64,000 bases of DNA from a bacterium (GTDB lineage Bacteria > SAR324 > XYD2-FULL-50-16). The stretch covers positions 1 through 64,000 of the forward strand of contig JAHJTV010000011.1 in NCBI GenBank assembly GCA_018829445.1, given 5' to 3'. Made by a program: the position numbers and the translations under genes. Below the pieces are notes generated by a model. The model was not told where the DNA came from, did not search any database, and worked only from the letters and a program-made list of their open reading frames with translations. Below are positions 54,084-61,829 of this stretch, one piece after another (positions within the stretch are counted from its first letter, which is position 1; the number at the start of each line of letters is the position of its first letter).

Positions 54084-55004
54084 CTACTCCTCAATTTCTT
54101 TTTGTCTCATTTGTTCGTAGGAATCTCTTAAAAAAGGATAAAAATCGATTGCGTCCCGTTTAAGGCTTTCATATTCTCCGATTCTAAAAGAGGTTTTATT
54201 AACATTTTCCAGCACAAATACTGCCACTTGTCTTTCAATTCCCTCCACATATTCTGTCTTGGGATCAAAATAATATGTGTCCGGGTACATCGAAAGAGCG
54301 TCTCGCAGGTTTCGGGGGCCAAAGAATGGAAGGACAAAATGGGGGCCGGGGCCAACTCCATAAAAGCCAAGAGTCTGTCCGAAATCTTCATCATGCGCTT
54401 CGAAGCCTCCCCACTCTTTGGCCGGATCCCAGAATCCCAATATGCCGACAGTTGAATTGGTGACAAAACGAATGGTCTCTTCGCCGGCATTTTTGAATTT
54501 CAGTTGCAGCAGATTGTTAACCAATCGAACCGGATAAAGTATGTTGGTAAACATATTGGCTATTCCGCGTCGAATAAACTCGGGCAGTATCCAACGATAG
54601 CACTTGGCAACCGGTTCCAGAATCCATAGTAGCAATACATCATTAAAACTGGTCATGACCCGGTTATAACCTCCCAAGGGATCCCAAACCTGATTCTCTT
54701 CGGCATCTCCAAACTCCTCTTCGAATTCATCAAACTCTTCGAAATCGTCTACCTCTTCATCCTGAGCGATATCATTTTGCGAGGGTTGCTGCTCCTGTTC
54801 CTCGATAATTCCGGATTCCTTGGGCTTTGATTGATTAATTTGAACGGTACTTTCTTCCTGAGACGGAATAAGGTTCGGAGTGGGTTGGGTTGTATTGCTT
54901 GAACAACCTGTGTTCAGCAGCATCACCAGAAAAGGTATCCACAAAAACTTAAAACTTTGGTTTATCAGGATATCTTTACTAACCAAACGATAAAATGCAG
55001 GCAT
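54084..55004 (-). CDS. mlaA: MlaA (VacJ) outer-membrane lipoprotein with acidic N-terminal tract
   Basis: A 306-residue lipoprotein (signal ending VMLLNTGC, lipidated Cys34) of the MlaA family, which extracts misplaced phospholipids from the outer leaflet of the outer membrane. Family marks are WDPLGGYNRVMTSFNDVLL near residue 105, VNNLLQLKFKNAGEETIRFV near 165, and GFEAHDEDFGQTLGFYGVGP near 200. Between the lipid anchor and the MlaA core is a 65-residue linker rich in Gln, Glu and Asp, with EFDEFEEEF near residues 86-98, identical to a motif in the RND partner. It heads the operon mlaA-mlaC-RND. Confidence 0.93.
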   Translation of the reverse strand: MPAFYRLVSKDILINQSFKFLWIPFLVMLLNTGCSSNTTQPTPNLIPSQEESTVQINQSKPKESGIIEEQEQQPSQNDIAQDEEVDDFEEFDEFEEEFGDAEENQVWDPLGGYNRVMTSFNDVLLLWILEPVAKCYRWILPEFIRRGIANMFTNILYPVRLVNNLLQLKFKNAGEETIRFVTNSTVGILGFWDPAKEWGGFEAHDEDFGQTLGFYGVGPGPHFVLPFFGPRNLRDALSMYPDTYYFDPKTEYVEGIERQVAVFVLENVNKTSFRIGEYESLKRDAIDFYPFLRDSYEQMRQKEIEE

Positions 55005-55410
55005 ATCTCTTTCAGTCTAAGATTAGAAACCAATCAGGGATTATATTTTCGGTATTGTGGTTCCGATCTCTTAGAACCTAACAAATCAAAAACATTAATT
55101 TTTTATTCAATGATAAACAGTCACTTTTTGATGATCAAAGCAATCCGTTTCAGTTTTGATTTTTAATCAATAAAACGCTTATAATTCAATTATGACATTT
55201 TGGCGCCGGATTAATGATTTGTCAAATCGGAAAACATTTAAGGGGTATTGTTGAGAAAAAGATTCAGGTGAATTGTACAGATTTAATAATATCAATCGGA
55301 AAAGTTAGCTTGTGGTTGTGTGATTTGTGGTTGTAATGGTAAGGTAAAGTAAAGTTTACAGATGAACCAGTTTAAACGTTTTTTCTCATCAAAATTTTTC
55401 AGAGCCTCAC
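55005..55410. other. Divergent intergenic region between mlaA and the 460-residue protein gene
   Basis: 406 bp without a gene. Near 55310-55340 there is a short imperfect tandem repeat of TTGTGGTTGT. AT-rich otherwise; no confident promoter is visible for either gene. Confidence 0.55.
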
Positions 55411-56793
55411 ATGAAGGGTGTTACCATTTCAAGCAAAGGCGACAGCTCATCTTTACGTGACTTGCACAAAATCCAGCTCTCTGTGCCAGACAAGGATTTC
55501 TTTTTGCACTTAAAAGCTGAGCTTCAGACCGAGGACAAGAAAAGAAAGAAAGGGAAAAAGGGCTTTTTCGCTGGCGGTTTTTTTAGCGGACGAAAATCCG
55601 GGCAAATCGATCTTGAGGTAGCCAGAGAACAAATCAAATCCTTTAATAATTCATTCAAGATTAGAAAAACGAAGCAGGGCACTCCGGAAATTGTTGCACC
55701 CGGGTTGATGAGCATTCAGGAGATGAAGGATTATCGAGGAGCTGTGAAAAGATCTGCAGAGGCCGAGGAGGAAGGACACAGCTACCGGGCTCTGGAGGCA
55801 ATCGTCAAGTTCATTGATTTGAGAAATAGTGGTGTTGTGTCAAACAAGCAGGATGTGCTCCTGGATTGTCTTAAGAATATCGGATTGGCATTGTGCGAGG
55901 ATGGTGGATTGAGTATGTTTCACGCAACCTGGTTTTTCAGTGTTTATAAGGAATATCTCGGTCACTATCGGATGTTCAGAAAAGGGGAGTATGAGCGTGC
56001 ATCTCAGATAGGCAACAAGGAGGTGAAAACGATAGCCAAGCAACTATTCCGGAAACAATACGAGTTGCCTCATTATTTACAATTGATTGATGAAAGTAAG
56101 AGGGATATCAAGCAGCTAATAAAATATGCAAAAGACCCTTTTGTAAAACGAAGCTTGCACGGTCAAAAGGGATGTTCTGGTCAACACATCAAGAAGATTT
56201 TTCACGATTTTCTTCAGGACAAGCCCTCAAAAGGCACTGAGCAGAATTACCTGAATGAGGTTAACATCATCATGTCATATGCCCTGTTTTTCTGCAGAAT
56301 TCCCATGATGACTCCGCTGGTCGATTTTATCATCAAATCCATTCCCAATCTCGGGACAGAAACCACTCTATACAAAGAGAAAATATCCATTTCCCAAAAG
56401 CTGATACAACTCGAATTAATGGCTGGAATCGGCAGAAACGACGGGTCGGATGCCTCTGTCAAGAAAGTTCAGGAGGATGCCTATGCCATTTACAAGCATT
56501 GCACAAATCTAATCACTGATAATCGATTAACCAAGGATACAATCAAAGATGATATCCACACCTTTCCCTTCTTAAGACAAGCTATTGTTCTGATTAATTA
56601 CAGACAGGTTTTAAATCGGAATAAGAAAGCCTTTCTGAAAATGCTGGAAGACTCTCTTAGCATTTTAGGAGTCCTGTCTGACGCTGCTCGAAGCGGGCAA
56701 AAAAACGTACTGAGAATTATTGAGTATGTGGACGTCTACGAAAGAAACCTGGAAGCGATTATCCATCAAATCAAATCAGAACTTGCAGAATAA
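55411..56793 (+). CDS. Uncharacterised 460-residue cytoplasmic protein
   Basis: A 460-residue protein with no signal peptide and no membrane helix. After about 45 residues there is a strongly basic patch followed by a glycine/phenylalanine stretch (KKRKKGKKGFFAGGFFSGRK, residues 44-63). The rest is almost wholly alpha-helical with many charged residues. Segments include MFHATWFFSVYKEYLGHYRM near residue 170 and FLRQAIVLINYRQVLNRNKK near 390, which give it the look of a TPR-like or scaffold protein. I recognise no family. The gene is isolated on its strand, and its codon use does not look different from its neighbours. Confidence 0.7.
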   Translation: MKGVTISSKGDSSSLRDLHKIQLSVPDKDFFLHLKAELQTEDKKRKKGKKGFFAGGFFSGRKSGQIDLEVAREQIKSFNNSFKIRKTKQGTPEIVAPGLMSIQEMKDYRGAVKRSAEAEEEGHSYRALEAIVKFIDLRNSGVVSNKQDVLLDCLKNIGLALCEDGGLSMFHATWFFSVYKEYLGHYRMFRKGEYERASQIGNKEVKTIAKQLFRKQYELPHYLQLIDESKRDIKQLIKYAKDPFVKRSLHGQKGCSGQHIKKIFHDFLQDKPSKGTEQNYLNEVNIIMSYALFFCRIPMMTPLVDFIIKSIPNLGTETTLYKEKISISQKLIQLELMAGIGRNDGSDASVKKVQEDAYAIYKHCTNLITDNRLTKDTIKDDIHTFPFLRQAIVLINYRQVLNRNKKAFLKMLEDSLSILGVLSDAARSGQKNVLRIIEYVDVYERNLEAIIHQIKSELAE

Positions 56794-56840
56794 AATCCAT
56801 TGGCATGGTTTATATGAGTAATACCAAGCCTAATAGAGTG

Positions 56841-57149
56841 TTACAGATCTTTTATTATACAAATGATCCGATTCAGAAAAAAACGTATTATTCGATATAG
56901 AATAATAATGACTATGGGCAGGAGCATTATTGCCAGAAATATAATAAGGGTAATGGAATTGCTCTGCTCCAACCGTTTTCTCGCTTGTTCAACCCGATAG
57001 ATCTTTCCGCAAATTCCGGCTTTATCCGCATACCGGGGATTCTGTTTGCAGTGCTCAAATCCGCAACCTGCAATCAGAAAAACCATTGGGATAATCATCA
57101 GAAGTTGTTTTAATCCGATAAAGAAAACCGGGAATTTAACCATATGCAT
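56841..57149 (-). CDS. Small lipoprotein with C-terminal membrane helix
   Basis: A 102-residue protein. It opens with a lipoprotein signal (LLMIIPMVFLIAGC, lipidated Cys29 from the first ATG). A short cysteine-containing domain follows (FEHCKQNPRYADKAGICGKI) and then a C-terminal hydrophobic helix (ITLIIFLAIMLLPIVIIILY) with a basic tail. A protein held by lipid at one end and by a helix at the other would stay in the inner membrane. It starts 16 bp after the LysR stop codon on the same strand and may be in its operon. No family is recognised. Confidence 0.6.
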   Translation of the reverse strand: MHMVKFPVFFIGLKQLLMIIPMVFLIAGCGFEHCKQNPRYADKAGICGKIYRVEQARKRLEQSNSITLIIFLAIMLLPIVIIILYRIIRFFLNRIICIIKDL

Positions 57150-57165
57150 AGGGAATGATTCATTT

Positions 57166-58065
57166 TTAGTTGATGATCCTGTGTTCCCATGGAGGATAGG
57201 GGTTAAAATAGTCCATGAGAAAACTGATGAGCAACCTGACCTTTGCTGAGAGAAATCTTTTTTGAGGATAGACCAACCAGATATCGGAGTGTTTAACTTT
57301 CCACTCTTCCAGTACCGGTATCAACTGCCCTTTTTTAAATGCCTGGTAAGCCGTGAAAGAGGCAAGCCTGGTTATTCCCAGACCTTCAATAGCTGCTATC
57401 AGAAGTGAGAGAGCACTATTGGCATGCCAACTGCCATTAACTTTCATCTCAATCTCTTTTTTTCCTTTTTTAAATTCCCAAATATTGGACGTTCCGACCA
57501 GACAATTGTGGCTCAGTAAATCCTCCGGTTTTTGAGGGATCGGATGTTGGGCAAAGTAAGCAGGACTACCGCAGATATGATAATGAACATGGGTGACCCT
57601 GCGGGTCATAAATCTAGAATCAGTGGGGCGTAATCCAATGGCAAGATCAAAATCATCATCCTGAAGATCCAGGTGTTTATGATATCGCAGATCAAGTGAT
57701 AATCCGGGATAATTGGCTATAAATTCAGCAAATGCTTTGGCAAAAAAACGTTCACCCAAGGGACCGCTAACGGAGTCAATTCTTATAATTCCCTTTGGCT
57801 CCACCTGCAACTGTGTTACTTCCGATTCTGCTTCTTCCAATTCGGCTACAATTTTTGCACACCGTTTGTAATATGATTCCCCAATCTGGGTCAGTGAAAG
57901 CCGTCGTGTTGTTCGATTTAAAAGTCGGGCTCCAAGACGGTCTTCCAGTTTAGCGATTTTTTGACTGACATGGGATTTGGATATTCCCAGCGTACTGGCC
58001 GCTTTGGAAAAGCTCCCGGTTTCAACCACTTGAACCAGTTCTTCGAACCCTTCCCATCTGCTCAT
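57166..58065 (-). CDS. LysR-family transcriptional regulator
   Basis: A 299-residue regulator with an N-terminal helix-turn-helix (ETGSFSKAASTLGISKSHVS, then LGARLLNRTTRRLSLTQIG) and a C-terminal periplasmic-binding-like co-inducer domain. The WHANSALSLLIAAIEGLGIT segment near residue 215 is typical of the AaeR/DsdC-like group. It is transcribed divergently from an MFS transporter with 196 bp between, the standard arrangement in which a LysR regulator controls the neighbouring transporter from that gap. Confidence 0.93.
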   Translation of the reverse strand: MSRWEGFEELVQVVETGSFSKAASTLGISKSHVSQKIAKLEDRLGARLLNRTTRRLSLTQIGESYYKRCAKIVAELEEAESEVTQLQVEPKGIIRIDSVSGPLGERFFAKAFAEFIANYPGLSLDLRYHKHLDLQDDDFDLAIGLRPTDSRFMTRRVTHVHYHICGSPAYFAQHPIPQKPEDLLSHNCLVGTSNIWEFKKGKKEIEMKVNGSWHANSALSLLIAAIEGLGITRLASFTAYQAFKKGQLIPVLEEWKVKHSDIWLVYPQKRFLSAKVRLLISFLMDYFNPYPPWEHRIIN

Positions 58066-58261
58066 TGTTCACTCATGAAAATAATGTTGTTAGAAATTAT
58101 TGTCTATTCTCATATCCAATACAATGCTACGATTTTATAAAAAATACATGCTAGCGACATCTCTTGCCAGTATTTGACAAAAAAAAATCGAATTTTTAAA
58201 CAAGTGCCTGAGATTAGGAATATTATGGTATCAGGTTTTTGATCGTATTTGAAGGAATCCC

Positions 58262-59455
58262 ATGACACTGATGATCGCAGCACCACAATCGTTCATTGCA
58301 AAGCACAAGACGGTCACTGTGCTATTTGCCCTCTGGTTGGGGCATTTTGCCGTGGATAGTTTCACCGGAATCTGGCCGATCTATAAAACATTGGCAGGTT
58401 TAGATCTGGTTAAGGCGGGATTAATAGCATCAATTGGTGGATTTGTCGGTAACAGCCTGCAGATCGTTTTCGGCTATTTTGGAGATAAAGGTTGGAGTCG
58501 CATATTGCTTTCTCTGGGAGTTTTAGCCGCCGGCAGTATTATTTTTGTACCTTACATTGAAACGACCAATTACTTTTTAATGGGAGTTTTGGTCATGTTA
58601 ACCTACCTGGGGTCATCTGCCTATCATCCCAGTGGAACTGGCACAGCCAGCACGTTTACTACTGTCAGCATAGGAAAAATTACTGCTTTGTTCTTATCCG
58701 GCGGATTTGTTGGGTATGCTTTTTCCCAGCTTCTGTTCACTAAGATTTATGCTGAAACAGGTGGAAAAACAGCCATCATGTTTCTGTTGGCCGTTGTTGT
58801 TGGGGGGCTGCTGTTTCTTTTATCTCCACCTGCAGCAAAACAAAAAACGAAACACAGTGGATTCTGGGCTGCAACCAAGGGGATCAGGCAACCGCTGACT
58901 TTTCTTTATATTGTGATGATCTGTGCTTCAGGCGTGAATATGGTTCTGGTTTTTTTGCTGCCGGATGTATTGCAGGCCAAGCAAGCCTCCACCTGGATGA
59001 TATACGGAGGTGGGCACATGCTGATGGTGATGGGTGGTTGTGTTGGTTTGTTGCCCGCCGGTCATTTGGCTGATAAGTATGGACCAAGACAGGTAATGAT
59101 GGTCGGATTGGTTGCATTGGGGATTTTATTACCGGTTGTCGCGTTGTTTGAAGGCAACAACAACATTACTCTGGCAATATTGCTGTTTTTACTGGGTGTT
59201 TCCAGCAGTACCTGTAACGTGGTCGGCGTCACCTACGGTAATCGCCTGATGCCCAAACATACCCGTACGGTTTCAGGATTATTAATGGGAAGTGCCTGGT
59301 GTGTTGCAGGTGTGTCCACTTTTATTGGGGGCTGGCTTGCAGATCCAAAATACGGCGGTTCACCTGAAAGTGCCCTGATATGGTTTGTTTTTGCAGTTGG
59401 TTGCGGATTTGTGTTCAGCTTTCTGCTCCCGCGGGCCTCCACTTTACAAAGATAG
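58262..59455 (+). CDS. MFS efflux transporter, fosmidomycin-resistance (Fsr) type
   Basis: A 397-residue inner-membrane protein with twelve predicted helices. The first helix carries LGHFAVDSFTGIWPIYK, and SSAYHPSGTGTAS near residue 120 is the Fsr-type signature (YHP in place of FHP). The second half has LLPAGHLADKYGPRQ, the repeated MFS loop motif. Fsr proteins export fosmidomycin, but close relatives transport other small molecules. The gene is divergent from the LysR regulator and likely controlled by it. A perfect 12-bp hairpin follows its stop codon. Confidence 0.88.
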   Translation: MTLMIAAPQSFIAKHKTVTVLFALWLGHFAVDSFTGIWPIYKTLAGLDLVKAGLIASIGGFVGNSLQIVFGYFGDKGWSRILLSLGVLAAGSIIFVPYIETTNYFLMGVLVMLTYLGSSAYHPSGTGTASTFTTVSIGKITALFLSGGFVGYAFSQLLFTKIYAETGGKTAIMFLLAVVVGGLLFLLSPPAAKQKTKHSGFWAATKGIRQPLTFLYIVMICASGVNMVLVFLLPDVLQAKQASTWMIYGGGHMLMVMGGCVGLLPAGHLADKYGPRQVMMVGLVALGILLPVVALFEGNNNITLAILLFLLGVSSSTCNVVGVTYGNRLMPKHTRTVSGLLMGSAWCVAGVSTFIGGWLADPKYGGSPESALIWFVFAVGCGFVFSFLLPRASTLQR

Positions 59456-59470
59456 ATTTATTCTTCAGAG

Positions 59471-59499
59471 GGCTCACAGTTACTTGATAACTGTGAGCC
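59471..59499. terminator. Bidirectional hairpin between convergent genes
   Basis: A perfect 12-bp stem GGCTCACAGTTA / TAACTGTGAGCC with a 5-base loop, between the MFS stop and the barrel-protein stop. There is no U-tract on either strand. Confidence 0.7.
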
Positions 59500-59508
59500 G
59501 ACGCCGAT

Positions 59509-60900
59509 TTAGAATTGAAATTGTAGTTTAAATACCAGCTGCTTCTGATCACGGTATACCCACATATTGCTTTCTTCCTTTTTTATGTCCGGATAGAAGG
59601 CGTCAAAGAAAAGAGTTATATTATCATTCCAGTTATATGATGTTCTCAAAGAGTGCATATAGCTGGTATAAGGCTCACTATAGCTGGTCATCCAGTTAAC
59701 CGATAGGTCTTCGTTGAAAAAGGATTTACTCCAGACCACAACCAGCGAATTTGAATCTTCGGGAACGGTTTGGATATCGTCATTCCAATCGATAACATGG
59801 TTATTTACAGCTTCCAGGCTCAAGGTATAGTCCCCCCCCGGGGAATACTCCAATCCCAGTGCCGTATCAACAACATCCTTTTCAATAATCTGATAGGCCC
59901 CATTATTAAAGGCTTTGGGCAATTTTTTCCCGATTTCCCCTTTTAACAGGAAGTTTCCAGTTGCGTAATTGAAGGTGATTCCGGCCATGGTATAGCGCTG
60001 CTTGATTTTGGTAAAAAGTAGTTTTCCGGAATTGGTGTATCCGTCCAGGCGGTAAGCATAGTCGTTATCTATCAAACTGGCAGCCATGATACCAACATCA
60101 CTTTTGCCGAAGGTTTTCTTCCATCTCAGACCATATTCAAATAACTCTTCATCCGATGTCACGTCCTGGTAAACGGCAAGGCCGGCAAACGGGTCATAAT
60201 AGTAAGCTGTTCCTTTTTCGGGGTACTCATTAAAACCTGGATCAGGGATAAAAAAGAAGCTCCAGTCTCCGATGGTTGAAAACTGATCAATGATTACTAT
60301 GGGTTGTCCGATTCTTGATTCTTCAAGAGAGATGAAAAACAGTTCCGAATAGTCCCTGGGGCTGATCACATCAGTTATTGCTCCTCCGTCAGATTCTCCC
60401 CAAATTAAGATCTGAACACCGGCTTTTATACTGGTATCTGAAAAACTGGCTTGCAGAAAAGCTTCCTTACTGCTGGTTTCAAACAGAGCCTCTTCATTCT
60501 CAGCTTCAGCACGATGATCATTACTCCAAAAAGCGCTTAACTTGGAATCAAACTGCAGAAAGAAGTTATTGAGGAAAAATTTCGAATACTCAAGGCGAAA
60601 TGAAGTCCGGTTGTTGTTAATTCCATCCGGATCTTCGGTTTTGTAGGATACTTCATGTCTCAACGTGAATCGGATAGGCTCCAGGAGTGAAGATAAAAAG
60701 GGGGTTGTTGCAGTTTCGTCCTCCAGCAACAATTCACCCATGTTCTCATCTTCGAAGACAAGCTCTGTTTCATCCAATCCTTCGGATTCGAAGGACTCGT
60801 CCTCAAATTCCAACTCTGTATCATCAGGAATCAGGGTGTCCTGGGCACCGAGCGGAAAACAGAATAGAAGGATAGCAAACAACAAACAAAGTGCTTTCAT
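59509..60900 (-). CDS. Outer-membrane beta-barrel protein with acidic N-terminal repeats (DUF1302-like)
   Basis: A 463-residue exported protein. A signal peptide (MKALCLLFAILLFCFPLGAQ) is followed by an acidic segment with two imperfect copies (TELEFEDESF and TELVFEDENM, residues 28-55), then about 400 residues of alternating barrel strands ending in QLVFKLQFQF with a terminal Phe, the usual barrel-insertion signal. Segments such as IKAGVQILIWGESDGGAITD resemble DUF1302-type barrels that are encoded beside RND transporters and LolA-like carriers. It ends the operon RND, LolA-like, barrel, and probably gives the exported molecule a way through or into the outer membrane. Confidence 0.8.
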   Translation of the reverse strand: MKALCLLFAILLFCFPLGAQDTLIPDDTELEFEDESFESEGLDETELVFEDENMGELLLEDETATTPFLSSLLEPIRFTLRHEVSYKTEDPDGINNNRTSFRLEYSKFFLNNFFLQFDSKLSAFWSNDHRAEAENEEALFETSSKEAFLQASFSDTSIKAGVQILIWGESDGGAITDVISPRDYSELFFISLEESRIGQPIVIIDQFSTIGDWSFFFIPDPGFNEYPEKGTAYYYDPFAGLAVYQDVTSDEELFEYGLRWKKTFGKSDVGIMAASLIDNDYAYRLDGYTNSGKLLFTKIKQRYTMAGITFNYATGNFLLKGEIGKKLPKAFNNGAYQIIEKDVVDTALGLEYSPGGDYTLSLEAVNNHVIDWNDDIQTVPEDSNSLVVVWSKSFFNEDLSVNWMTSYSEPYTSYMHSLRTSYNWNDNITLFFDAFYPDIKKEESNMWVYRDQKQLVFKLQFQF

Positions 60901-60924
60901 TTTTCTTATTCCACATTTCTCAGA

Positions 60925-61812
60925 TTATTTAATATAAGTGCGAAGTTCATTCAGGTTCCTTTCCCTGAAAGCAAAATCGGTTAGGGTTCTCTGGGTCAAG
61001 AACTCATCAGGCACTTCCATATTGAATGCCACGGACAGAAGCTCCATGTTGGTCACTCTGCGGGTGGAGAGGTTGTTCATTGTCACTTTTCTGGATACCC
61101 ATACGTTATCGATTTCTTCTACGTCTCTCATGATCAGTTGTTTGTAGAGCTTTCCATATCGATTATAAAGGTTGGCCTTTAAAATAATGAATCTCTCCTT
61201 ATCGATCCAGGAAATGGTTTTACCGTATCTGGTTTTTCTCGCTCTTTCCGGGGTGGGTACCGATTCAATAATCCACACCGGTTGTTTTGCATAGGTACCC
61301 TCTTCAAGTATTTTGTATGTATAATCATCTATTTTTTGGGACTCCATGTCTTCAATGGAAAACTCCGTGCCGAAAAAACTGCCGCTCTCATCACTCTCCT
61401 CACTGCTTGCAATCATACGTTTTACCTTCCCCAACGCCGACAGGTAAAGCCAGGTATCGGAATCCTTACCCGGGGCATCGTAGTCATATGTCAACATGCC
61501 GATTCCCTTATCACTGACAGGTTCAAGAATAATGGCGATGGATCGCGAATCTTTGTTATCAACTCCAGTATCCTTTTGAACACTCTCAATGACTTTGATT
61601 CTGGGATTTTCGGCACAACGCATCTGTTTTTGCGCGACCGAGTATTTACAGGTAGAAAGCTTCATCTTCTGAACAGCCGAGGTATAAGATTCCTTGGATA
61701 TCTTATCCACTTTAATCATAATATCCCTGGCTGACTCGGCTAAAAGTGAAGATGATATCATCAGAAAAAAAACAGCTGAAAATATCTGAAAAATAAATTG
61801 AAGCGATTTCAT
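60925..61812 (-). CDS. Outer-membrane lipoprotein-sorting-like (LolA-fold) periplasmic carrier
   Basis: A 295-residue periplasmic protein with a signal peptide (FIFQIFSAVFFLMISSSLLA). The mature part has the marks of the outer membrane lipoprotein-sorting-like family found beside RND transporters: DSDTWLYLSALGKVKRM, GSFFGTEFSIEDM, YKILEEGTYAKQPVWIIES, and WIDKERFIILKANLYNRYGK. The LolA-like half-barrel is expected to carry a lipid or lipophilic molecule. I moved the start to the ATG at 61812, preceded by AAGAGG; the longer frame would start on a TTG at 61833. It lies between the RND gene and the barrel gene. Confidence 0.87.
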   Translation of the reverse strand: MKSLQFIFQIFSAVFFLMISSSLLAESARDIMIKVDKISKESYTSAVQKMKLSTCKYSVAQKQMRCAENPRIKVIESVQKDTGVDNKDSRSIAIILEPVSDKGIGMLTYDYDAPGKDSDTWLYLSALGKVKRMIASSEESDESGSFFGTEFSIEDMESQKIDDYTYKILEEGTYAKQPVWIIESVPTPERARKTRYGKTISWIDKERFIILKANLYNRYGKLYKQLIMRDVEEIDNVWVSRKVTMNNLSTRRVTNMELLSVAFNMEVPDEFLTQRTLTDFAFRERNLNELRTYIK

Positions 61813-61829
61813 TTTTCCTCTTTTGGTTA

